NCBI GenBank assembly: GCA_024225275.1
Contig: JAAEMS010000229.1
Location: 1 to 54,099, forward strand
DNA from: Actinomycetes bacterium
Lineage (GTDB): Bacteria; Actinomycetota; Acidimicrobiia; Acidimicrobiales; JAAEMS01
DNA length: 54,099 nt
Reading direction: 5' to 3'
The position numbers and the translations under genes were made by a program. Below, in pieces: positions 16,091-23,406 of this stretch. The number at the start of each line of letters is the position of its first letter. The first letter of the stretch is position 1. The notes beneath the pieces are model-generated. The model ran no database searches and was not told the DNA's origin. It saw nothing but the letters and a program-made list of their open reading frames with translations.

Positions 16091-17836
16091 TCAGACCTCA
16101 CCGTCGTCAGGGGCCCGACTGCCGCGGCGCACGTCGGGTGCACCGAGCCGAGTGGCATCGGCTGTCTCGTCGGTCGGCATGGTCTGAGACTCGATCTCGG
16201 CCTCGACCCGGGCCCGGTAGTGCTCGAGCTCGCGCTTGCGGCTGACGTCGTCCCAGCCCAGGACCCGGCCCATCAGATCGGCCACTTCGACGGCGGACTC
16301 GATTCCCCGGTGGGCGGTTTCGATGCTCAGCCGGGTGCGCCGCGTCAACACGTCGTCGAGGTGGAGGGCACCCTCATGGGTGCACGCCCTGATGACCTCG
16401 GCTCGAAGGTATGGGGCGCCGGCTTCGATGGGGCGACCGAGGTCGGGGTCGTCGGCCACCAGCTCCAATACCTCGAGTGTCTCGTAACCATGACGGGACA
16501 GAAGGTGGTCGATCGTCTCCTCGTCGAGCCCGGACCTACGGGCCAACTCGGGACGGCGATTGGCCAGAGCCTGCCAACCCTCGGCGCCCACCAGGGCCAG
16601 CTCGGCGGTGACCGAACCCGAAACCGGGTCGAGACCGTCGACCGCATGATCGATGGCGTCTTCGGCCATCACCCGGTAGGTCGTGTACTTGCCCCCGGCC
16701 ACGGTGATCAGGCCGGGTGCCGGCTGGGCCACTGCGTGCTCGCGCGACAGGGTGGATGTGGCATCGGACTCGCCATGGAGCAATGGCCGCAGGCCGGCGT
16801 AGACCCCCACGATGTCGCTGGTCTCGAGCGGTTCGGTGAGCACCCGGTTGACCTGGTCGAGGAGATAGTCGATGTCGGTCTTGCTGGCGGCGGGATGGGA
16901 GAGATCGAGATCCCAGTCGGTGTCGGTCGTGCCGATGATCCAGTTGGCGCCCCACGGAATCACGAACAGGACGCTGCTGGGGGTGCGCAGGATCAGGCCC
17001 GTACCCGCATCGATCCGGGATCGGGGCACCAGCACATGGATACCCTTGCTGGCCCTCACCTTGATGGCTGACCCGCCGGCGTGGTCCTGGATCTCGTCGG
17101 TCCAGACCCCGGTGGCGTTGACGACCCTTCGGGCCCTGATGTCGAACTCTCGGCCGGACTCGAGGTCGCGCACCCGAGCCCCCACCACACTGCTCGAATC
17201 GCGCAACAGGTCGACCACCCGGGCACTGGTCACGATGCTGGCCCCATGCTTGGCCGCGGTGCGGGCCAGGGCCGTGGTGTAACGAGCATCGTCGACCTGG
17301 GCGTCCCAATAACGAACGGCCCCGACCAGGCTGTCCTTGGCCAGGGAGGGAGCCAAGCGTCGGGCCCCCGAGCGGGTCAGATGCTGGTGGCGGGGCAGGG
17401 GGTTCGAGCCCCATGAGGCGAGCAGGTCATAGAGACCGACACCCACCGCGACGTAGGGACGTTCGATCATCCTCTTCTGGATGGGGTAGAGAAATGACAC
17501 CGGGCGGACCAGGTGGGGGGCCAGGCGGCTGAGCAGCAGACCTCGCTCGTGCAGGGCCTCGGCCACCAGCGCGAAATCGAATTGCTCGAGGTAGCGCAGC
17601 CCGCCGTGGATGAGCTTGCTGGATCGGCTCGAGGTGCCGGCGGCCAGATCGCGCTGTTCGACCAGACCGACCCGTAGACCGCGGCTGGCCGCGTCGAGTG
17701 CACAGCCGGCGCCGACCACCCCACCCCCGATGACCAGGACGTCGAGGGGGCCGGACTCTAGTTGGGACAGGGCTCGGACCCGGGCGTCGGGCCCCAGGGC
17801 CGAAGGGTCATCGCCCGGGGCGACGGCGTTGCTCAC
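16091..17836 (-). CDS. glpD: Glycerol-3-phosphate dehydrogenase, FAD-dependent
   Basis: Membrane-associated flavoenzyme that oxidises glycerol 3-phosphate to dihydroxyacetone phosphate and feeds electrons to quinone. It is about 581 residues. The FAD Rossmann motif VIGGGVVGAGCALDAASRG is near the N-terminus, then GTSSRSSKLIHGGLRYLEQFDFALV, a hallmark GlpD block; AGLRPLL and VAGGKYTTYR complete the FAD domain. A helical C-terminal domain follows. The GTG at 17836 is chosen; an open frame continues upstream but looks non-coding. No other glp gene is adjacent. Confidence 0.92.
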   Translation of the reverse strand: MSNAVAPGDDPSALGPDARVRALSQLESGPLDVLVIGGGVVGAGCALDAASRGLRVGLVEQRDLAAGTSSRSSKLIHGGLRYLEQFDFALVAEALHERGLLLSRLAPHLVRPVSFLYPIQKRMIERPYVAVGVGLYDLLASWGSNPLPRHQHLTRSGARRLAPSLAKDSLVGAVRYWDAQVDDARYTTALARTAAKHGASIVTSARVVDLLRDSSSVVGARVRDLESGREFDIRARRVVNATGVWTDEIQDHAGGSAIKVRASKGIHVLVPRSRIDAGTGLILRTPSSVLFVIPWGANWIIGTTDTDWDLDLSHPAASKTDIDYLLDQVNRVLTEPLETSDIVGVYAGLRPLLHGESDATSTLSREHAVAQPAPGLITVAGGKYTTYRVMAEDAIDHAVDGLDPVSGSVTAELALVGAEGWQALANRRPELARRSGLDEETIDHLLSRHGYETLEVLELVADDPDLGRPIEAGAPYLRAEVIRACTHEGALHLDDVLTRRTRLSIETAHRGIESAVEVADLMGRVLGWDDVSRKRELEHYRARVEAEIESQTMPTDETADATRLGAPDVRRGSRAPDDGEV

Positions 17837-17932
17837 CGACCCATTGTCACCGTCCCGCCCCCAGACACCAACACCAATTCGGTCACTACTGGCCCACGCA
17901 GCGATCCCCCCGGTTCGCGGCACACTGGGGCC

Positions 17933-18595
17933 ATGACCGCCCCCGAGCCCGGCACCGGCTACTTCGTCGGGCCCACCGACAACCCAGGGCCCGGTGTCCT
18001 CGTCCTTCAGTCGTGGTGGGGGCTCAACCGGGCCACCAAGAGCATCTGTGACCGTCTGGCCGATGCCGGCTACACCACGCTGGCCCCGGACCTGGCCGAC
18101 GGTGCCCTGCCCGCCACCACCGACGAGGCCCGCCGGGCACTGGCCGATGCCGACATGAATGCGGTGGCCTCGCTGGTCCAGTCGAGCGCCCGCCTCCTTC
18201 GTACCGTCACCGCTGATCCGGCCAAACCCATCGCCGTCCTCGGCTACTCCTCAGGGGCCAGCTGGGCCCTGTGGCTCTCGTCGCGCTGCGCCGACGATGT
18301 TGGCGCGGTCGTGACCTTCTATGGGTCCCAGTCGATCCCCCTCGACGCCTCCCAGTCGGCCTACCAGTGCCACTTCGCCGAGAACGACGACCTCGTTACC
18401 GACCTGGAGAAGGCTGAGCTGGGCCTCACCCTCACCGAGGCCAAGCTCCAATTCGAGTTCCACCACTACCCCGGCACCACCCAGTGGTTCGCCGAGGAGG
18501 GGATGGACGGCTACGACGGTGGGGCCGAAGCCATCGCATGGCGCCGGACCCTGGAGTTCCTGGCCACCGAGCTGCCGACCGGCAGCCAGGGGTGA
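17933..18595 (+). CDS. Dienelactone-hydrolase-family alpha/beta hydrolase with altered catalytic residues
   Basis: A 220-residue alpha/beta-hydrolase of the DLH type (GPGVLVLQSWWGLN, GYTTLAPDL, VVTFYGSQ). The nucleophile elbow reads GYSSGAS, so Ser replaces the usual Cys of dienelactone hydrolase. At the position of the usual HxF after YPG, the sequence is YPGTTQWFAEEG, with Gln where the catalytic His is expected. The acid is probably in AENDD. Ser could still act, but loss of His would make it unusual or inactive as a hydrolase. It is divergent from glpD. Confidence 0.82.
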   Translation: MTAPEPGTGYFVGPTDNPGPGVLVLQSWWGLNRATKSICDRLADAGYTTLAPDLADGALPATTDEARRALADADMNAVASLVQSSARLLRTVTADPAKPIAVLGYSSGASWALWLSSRCADDVGAVVTFYGSQSIPLDASQSAYQCHFAENDDLVTDLEKAELGLTLTEAKLQFEFHHYPGTTQWFAEEGMDGYDGGAEAIAWRRTLEFLATELPTGSQG

Positions 18596-18717
18596 CCCGA
18601 GTACTGGCCCATCGGCCGGTCTCGGTTGGTCCTGGCCAGTAGCTCGTTGTCGGCTGCTCTGAGCATCTCGACTCTCCTCGGCCTCCTCGAACGCTGGGCC
18701 CATCTATGGTGACCCTC

Positions 18718-19308
18718 ATGTCCGGACGACGCCTTCCTCCCCTCCCGCCCGACGCCCTCGACCCCACCGCTCGGGATCTCTACGACACCATCGCCGGGGG
18801 CCGCCGCGCCGGCACCCGGGCCGGTTCGATCACCGAGCCCGACGGCAGCCTGATCGGCCCCTTCAACCCCCTCCTCTATGCTCCCGGGGTGGGCGATGCC
18901 GTCCAGCGCCTGGGTGAGGCTCTGCGGTTCGAGGCCCGGCTCGACAACCAGCTTCTCGAGATCGCCGTCCTCACCGTGGCCCGACACTGGACGGCCCAGT
19001 TCGAGTGGTGGGCCCACGCCCGGCTCGCCCAGGCGGCGGGTGTCGACGAGGCCATCATCGAGGCCATCCGCACCCGGTCCGAACCCCCGTGGACCGACAC
19101 CACCCAACCGATCGTCCACCGGTTCACCAAGCAGATCCTCGAAGACCACCATGTCGACGACGACACCTGGGCCGCCACCCAAGCCGCCCTCGGGGACCAG
19201 GAGGTGGTCGAGCTGGTCACCCTGATCGGGTATTACGGGCTGATCTCGGCCAACCTGAACGTGTTCCGAGCCCCCATGCCCGCCGGTGTCGAGGACCCCT
19301 TGTCATGA
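18718..19308 (+). CDS. Carboxymuconolactone decarboxylase (CMD) family protein
   Basis: A 196-residue all-helical protein of the CMD/AhpD superfamily. The conserved core reads VLTVARHWTAQFEWWAHARLAQAAGVDEAIIEAI, with Glu and His in the EWWAH motif but without the CxxC of AhpD peroxidases. It is therefore not an obvious alkylhydroperoxidase. The ATG at 18718 is chosen; an in-frame ATG at 18706 is also possible, and neither has a strong ribosome site. The stop overlaps the coaE start by 4 nt (ATGA), so the pair is translationally coupled. Confidence 0.85.
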   Translation: MSGRRLPPLPPDALDPTARDLYDTIAGGRRAGTRAGSITEPDGSLIGPFNPLLYAPGVGDAVQRLGEALRFEARLDNQLLEIAVLTVARHWTAQFEWWAHARLAQAAGVDEAIIEAIRTRSEPPWTDTTQPIVHRFTKQILEDHHVDDDTWAATQAALGDQEVVELVTLIGYYGLISANLNVFRAPMPAGVEDPLS

Positions 19309-19919
19309 GCAGATTGATCATCGGTCTCACGGGCGGGATCGGGTCTGGGAAGTCGACCGCCGCGGCCGAGTTCGAACGCCTGGGGGCCTACGTGATCGAC
19401 GTCGACGCCATCGGCCGGGACGTAGCCGAAGTCGGCGGCCCGGCCCACGAGCCCGTCCTGGAGCGCTTCGGCAGTCATCTGGCCGTCGACGGACGCCTCG
19501 ATCGGGCTGGTCTGGCCAAGATCGTGTTCTCCGACCCGGCCGAGCTCGCTGCCCTGGAGGCCATCTCCCATCCGGCCATCAACGGCCTGATCGCCGAGGG
19601 GGTGGCCGACACCGCCCCCGACGCCATAATCGTCCTGGACATGGCGATCCTGCTGGGCAGCGTCCTGGGCCGCTGGGGCGATGCCGAAAGCGACGGCTAC
19701 AACAAGGTGGTGGTCGTCGAGGCCCCCCTCGACACCCGTCTCGAACGGCTGGCCGGCCGCGGGATGGATGCCGACGATGCTCGGGCTCGCATCGAGTCCC
19801 AACCATCCGATGAGGAGAGGCGCACCGTTGCCGACCATGTCATCGACAATGGTGGCGATACCGCGGCACTGGCCGCCGAGGTCAGCCGGGTGTGGGCGGC
19901 CTTGACCGCCGGTCACTGA
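19305..19919 (+). CDS. coaE: Dephospho-CoA kinase
   Basis: Catalyses the last step of coenzyme A synthesis, phosphorylating the 3'-hydroxyl of dephospho-CoA. It is 204 residues, normal for CoaE. The P-loop is LTGGIGSGKST (residues 8-18), then YVIDVDAIGRDV with the catalytic Asp region, LEAISHPAI, and the lid/adenine-binding segment near DTRLERLAGRGMDADDARARI. Translation is probably coupled to the CMD gene (ATGA overlap). Pantothenate kinase (coaA), the first step of the same pathway, lies at 26172-27128. Confidence 0.93.
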   Translation: MSRLIIGLTGGIGSGKSTAAAEFERLGAYVIDVDAIGRDVAEVGGPAHEPVLERFGSHLAVDGRLDRAGLAKIVFSDPAELAALEAISHPAINGLIAEGVADTAPDAIIVLDMAILLGSVLGRWGDAESDGYNKVVVVEAPLDTRLERLAGRGMDADDARARIESQPSDEERRTVADHVIDNGGDTAALAAEVSRVWAALTAGH

Positions 19920-19923
19920 GCGG

Positions 19924-20241
19924 TCAGTCCTGTTCGGCGGGCCCCAGGTCAAGGGTGCACCCCATGGCGGCCGCTTCGACCTTCAGACGCGACCCCAGGA
20001 GGCCGGGCTTGGCCACCAGCCGGACCTCGGCCGCGAACTCGAACAGATCGGGAGCCACCAGGACCTTCATGTCCTCGACCCGCCGCTGACGGTAGGGGGA
20101 CAGGTTCTTTCCCTTCGTGTTGGTGTCGACCGACACCTCGACCTTCTTGCCTCAGCCAGACGGGCGGATGAAGTCGATGGCGGCCACCCCGCCCTTGCGA
20201 CGGATCAGGGCGGCGGCCCGGTCGGTAATCTCGATCTCCAT
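19924..20241 (-). CDS. Small IscA/HesB-like protein with an in-frame TGA, probable selenoprotein
   Basis: Reading through the TGA at 20154-20152 gives a 105-residue protein from the ATG at 20241 (GGAG about 8 nt upstream), with selenocysteine at 30. The part before the TGA is coding-like, with high third-position GC, and opens MEIEITDRAAALIRRKGG, then AAIDFIRPSG. After it come KKVEVSVDT, KVLVAPDLFEFAAEVRL and GSRLKVEAA. This is the size and pattern of the small IscA/HesB-related (seleno)proteins with a Cys/Sec motif after the second strand. A SECIS-like hairpin follows. An ATG at 20259 would add six residues. Alternative: a pseudogene broken by TGA. Convergent with coaE, divergent from the MFS gene. 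Function unknown; iron-sulfur or metal handling is a family-based guess. Confidence 0.75.
20122..20137 (-). promoter_or_regulatory. Candidate bacterial SECIS hairpin
   Basis: On the reverse strand GGTGTC, loop GGTC, GACACC forms a perfect 6-bp stem. The loop begins 20 nt after the TGA at 20154-20152. Loop and spacing match the hairpin at 6502-6519 and fit the bacterial SECIS rule. The two genes share no sequence homology, so the common loop is not explained by duplication. Confidence 0.72.
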
Positions 20242-20318
20242 CGCCTCGGCTCCACTCATCAGCTGTCAGAGTTGGGTTTGCTGGTCCCCAACCCCCGATC
20301 GGCGGCAAGGATTCCGTT

Positions 20319-21527
20319 ATGAACCCGTCACTACGCAGTCTGCACCGTTGGCGGGTGATTCGGGGATCGTTCCTGTGGTTCCCCATCTCGTTCCTGTACC
20401 TGTCGCGCCACCTCGACATCGGAACCGTCCTGGAGCTCGAGGCCGTGTACTACCTGGCGGTGGTCGCGATCGAGGTCCCGTCAGGATGGATCTCCGACCG
20501 GGCCGGCCGGGTCCGCACCCTGCGCATGTCGTCACTGCTCATGGCGGCAGCCCTCGGCCTCTTCCTCCTGGGTGACGGCGACGTGGCGGTGCTGACGGCC
20601 GCCCAGATCACCCTGGCCGCGGCGTTCGCCTTCTCCTCGGGTACCGACATCGCCTTCCACGCCGACCACCTCGAGACCGAAGGGACACTGTCCGAGCTGG
20701 GCGACCGCGAGGCCCGATTCGGACGCGACTCGTCTCTGGCCCGGCTGGTGGGGTCACTGGCCGGCGGCTCGCTGGCTCTCATCGACCTCCGCTTGGTCTA
20801 CGCCATCGCCCTCATCTTGGCCCTGCTCGAATTCGTGGCCCTGGGGCCGGCCCGCGAATCAACCCAGGAGCAGTCCACCCAGAGTCTCCTACCCCAGGTG
20901 ATGGAGAGCCTTCGTCACCTTCGCAACCCCGTCCTGGGCTGGACCTTCGCCTACATGGTGGTCCAGCTCACCACTGAACACCTGCCGGCCCAGTTCACCC
21001 AGCCCTACCTGACCGAGGTTCTGGGCGCCGACACCGCCGACCTGGCGGCCACACCATTCTTGAGCGGTCTGATGGGCGCACTACTGGCCCTGGTCGCAGC
21101 CTGGGGCGCGGCCAGGAGCGTCGTGTTCGCCCGCCGGCTGGGCACGGTGACGGTCCTGCTCGGAGTCGGGGTCATCGAGGTCGTGCTCCTGGCGGCGATG
21201 GCTGTCGTGGTGCACCCGATCATCATCGTGCTGCTGCTGGCCCGAACCCTCCAACCCTCGATGGGAAACGTGCTGGTGGCCAGCATCGTGGCTCCCCGGG
21301 TCGACGCACGGCTCCGTGCCACCCATCTCTCGGTGGCCAGCCTCGTGGGCCGGGGCGGGTACGGCCTGGTACTGCTCGGCCTGGGGAAGGTGGCAGACGG
21401 CTCACTCGGCGATCCCGGAGCCCTCCGCACTCCCCTGCTCGTCGCCACCCTCACCGGGGCAATCGGGGTGGCCGCGCTGGCGCTCACCCGGGGTGCTGTA
21501 GAGGACTTGGAAACCGAACCCTCCTGA
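20319..21527 (+). CDS. Major facilitator superfamily transporter
   Basis: A 402-residue polytopic membrane protein with about 12 hydrophobic segments. The loop between helices 2 and 3 carries the MFS signature form GWISDRAGRVRTL. Further hydrophobic blocks include SSLLMAAALGLFLLG, AIALILALLEFVALG, VVLLAAMAVVVHPIIIVLLL and LLVATLTGAIGVAALAL. It resembles drug or small-solute efflux MFS proteins, but the substrate is unknown. It is divergent from the IscA/HesB-like selenoprotein candidate across 77 nt, so they could be co-regulated. Confidence 0.87.
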   Translation: MNPSLRSLHRWRVIRGSFLWFPISFLYLSRHLDIGTVLELEAVYYLAVVAIEVPSGWISDRAGRVRTLRMSSLLMAAALGLFLLGDGDVAVLTAAQITLAAAFAFSSGTDIAFHADHLETEGTLSELGDREARFGRDSSLARLVGSLAGGSLALIDLRLVYAIALILALLEFVALGPARESTQEQSTQSLLPQVMESLRHLRNPVLGWTFAYMVVQLTTEHLPAQFTQPYLTEVLGADTADLAATPFLSGLMGALLALVAAWGAARSVVFARRLGTVTVLLGVGVIEVVLLAAMAVVVHPIIIVLLLARTLQPSMGNVLVASIVAPRVDARLRATHLSVASLVGRGGYGLVLLGLGKVADGSLGDPGALRTPLLVATLTGAIGVAALALTRGAVEDLETEPS

Positions 21528-21598
21528 GAGCGTGGGCCTCAGGGCTCATTACCGCTCGAGGTCCTACACCACCCACCCAGATGCGCCGATGACTAAGC

Positions 21599-22207
21599 AT
21601 GAGGTGGTTCAACGACGACGTGGACATCGAGGACCCACCAACCGCGGACCGGCGGGTGATCGCCCGAGCCACGGCCGCGGGTCTGGAGGCCCATCTGCGC
21701 CGATTCCCCGGAATCGATGTCCGTGGCCCAACCGTCGCCACCGCCACGGCCGACGACTGGCTGGTCATCGAGCTCGATCCGTGCGCGGGCGCCGATGTCT
21801 TCCACCGCCTGATCCATGCCGTGTCCACCGCCCGTGACTCGTCCTGGGACGATGTGATTGGCGTGGCCGGCCGACAGCGCTCGAAGCCGGCCTACTTCGT
21901 GCGCCCCATCGGATCCCACACCGACATCCTCGAGGGATGGCAGGAAGATGGGCGTTCCATCGCCGTTCGGGTGGATCAGAACCGGGTCTGGCGGTCCGAG
22001 AAGCCTCACATCAGCCCGATCCCCCCTTCGGCCATGATGCGGACCATGGGCATCCCCTCGGGGCTGGACGTCATGCCCCTCGCCGAGCTCGAGCACCCCA
22101 GCACGGTGCCGTTCTTCTCCCCCAACCTCCACACCCCGGTCAACCCCACCAACGAGACCACCAACACCCGCCGCGAGGAGCTGAACCCCAAGCTCGAACT
22201 CCTGTAG
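21599..22207 (+). CDS. Hypothetical protein
   Basis: A 202-residue soluble protein that I do not recognise. It opens MRWFNDDVDIEDPPTADRR, followed by an Ala/Arg-rich helix and alternating strands (VATATADDWLVIELDPC). The C-terminal third is Pro- and Asn-rich (PFFSPNLHTPVNPTNETT) and probably extended. No signal peptide or membrane segment is visible. Codon use matches neighbouring genes, which supports it being real. It begins 71 nt after the MFS gene on the same strand, so an operon is possible. Confidence 0.65.
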   Translation: MRWFNDDVDIEDPPTADRRVIARATAAGLEAHLRRFPGIDVRGPTVATATADDWLVIELDPCAGADVFHRLIHAVSTARDSSWDDVIGVAGRQRSKPAYFVRPIGSHTDILEGWQEDGRSIAVRVDQNRVWRSEKPHISPIPPSAMMRTMGIPSGLDVMPLAELEHPSTVPFFSPNLHTPVNPTNETTNTRREELNPKLELL

Positions 22208-22211
22208 CTCA

Positions 22212-22266
22212 GCCCGCCATCGAGGGCGGGCCCTCCAGAGGGCAACGCCCCGGGTGATGGGCTCCC
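22212..22266 (+). repeat. Recurrent intergenic element, copy C, with preceding hairpin
   Basis: GCCCGCC (22212-22218) and GGCGGGC (22225-22231) form a 7-bp stem with a 6-nt loop, 5 nt after the stop of the hypothetical gene. The GAGGGCAAC...GGGCTCCC core follows at 22238-22266. The hairpin could act as a terminator, though no T-run follows. Confidence 0.55.
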
Positions 22267-22267
22267 A

Positions 22268-22313
22268 CTAGTCTGCCCACTTCGGGGGATCTAGTCTGCC
22301 CACTTCGGGGGAT
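22268..22313. repeat. Tandem 23-bp direct repeat (two copies)
   Basis: The 23-nt unit CTAGTCTGCCCACTTCGGGG plus GAT occurs at 22268-22290 and again at 22291-22313, identical and head to tail. It ends 31 nt before the start of the LLM oxidoreductase gene, so it lies in that gene's probable promoter or leader region and might be an operator pair. Nothing in the sequence proves protein binding. Confidence 0.75.
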
Positions 22314-22344
22314 GGTTCCCCTGGGCTACGAGAGGAGTTGGGGC

Positions 22345-23406
22345 ATGCGGGCATCGATCTCCATTGGGGGGGCGGCCTCGGGGCGCAAGTCCGACTGGGA
22401 CGCACTGGTCAGCTACGTCCAGGAAGCCGAGAAGCTCGGCGTGGACTCGGTCTGGTCGGCCGAAGCGTGGGGCCAGGACGCGGTGACGCCTCTCGCGTTC
22501 ATGGCGGGCCAGACCAGCACCATCCGGTTGGGTAGCGGGATCATGCAGATCAGCGCCCGGGCCCCGGCCATGACCGCCATGACGGCCATGACCCTCGACA
22601 GTATGTCGGGGGGTCGGTTCATCTGTGGGCTCGGGGTGTCGGGTCCCCAGGTCGTCGAAGGGCTCCACGGGGTCTCCTTCGATGCTCCCCTGGCCCGGCT
22701 GCGCGACACCATCGCCGTACTCCGCCTGGCGTTCACCGGCGAGAAGATCGTGCACGAGAGCAAGACCCTCACCCTGCCGAAGCCCGGCGGTCAGGGCAAG
22801 GCTCTGCGCCTCGCCCAGCCCGCCACCGAACGCATCCCCATCCACCTGGCCACCCTGGCTCCGGGCGCGTTGCGCCTCACCGGGGAGCTGGCCGACGGGT
22901 GGGTCGGCACATCGTTCACGCCCGAGGGGGCCGACGCCCATCTCGACCACCTCCGGGAGGGGGCAGCCTCCGCCGGGCGCACCCTCGACGACATCGAGAT
23001 CCAGGTGCCGGTTGGGGTCGAGTTCGGTGATCGGGGCGAGCTGATACCCAAGCGCAAGCCGGGCACCGCCTTCTCCCTGGGGGCCATGGGGTCGGCGACG
23101 ACCAACTACTACAACGACGCCTACAGCCGGGGTGGTTGGGCTGAAGACGCCGAACGGGTGCGCGGCCTCTGGGTCGAGGGCAAGCGCGACGAAGCAGCTG
23201 CCGCGGTTCCCGACGAGATGATCATCCGCACCAACCTGCTGGGTTCCGACGACGAGGTGAGCGACAGACTGAGGGCCTACCGGGATGCTGGTGTCGACCT
23301 GATGCGGCTCGATCCCCAGGGGGAGACAGTCGATGAGCGGCTTGCGGTACTGGGTCGAACGGTCGAGCTGATGAAGGAGATCTCGAACGAGGGAGCCAGC
23401 CCATGA
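22345..23406 (+). CDS. LLM-class F420-dependent oxidoreductase
   Basis: A 353-residue luciferase-like monooxygenase-fold protein. It shows VDSVWSAEAWGQDAVTPLAFMAG in consecutive conserved blocks, then IRLGSGIMQ, MTAMTLDSMSGGRFICGLGVSG and PIHLATLAPGALRLTGELADGW, typical of F420-dependent enzymes such as the methylene-H4MPT reductase-like group. The ATG at 22345 has GAGGAG 8 nt upstream. The stop overlaps the CoA-transferase start (ATGA), so the two form a coupled operon and may act on the same acyl or aromatic substrate. Confidence 0.9.
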   Translation: MRASISIGGAASGRKSDWDALVSYVQEAEKLGVDSVWSAEAWGQDAVTPLAFMAGQTSTIRLGSGIMQISARAPAMTAMTAMTLDSMSGGRFICGLGVSGPQVVEGLHGVSFDAPLARLRDTIAVLRLAFTGEKIVHESKTLTLPKPGGQGKALRLAQPATERIPIHLATLAPGALRLTGELADGWVGTSFTPEGADAHLDHLREGAASAGRTLDDIEIQVPVGVEFGDRGELIPKRKPGTAFSLGAMGSATTNYYNDAYSRGGWAEDAERVRGLWVEGKRDEAAAAVPDEMIIRTNLLGSDDEVSDRLRAYRDAGVDLMRLDPQGETVDERLAVLGRTVELMKEISNEGASP

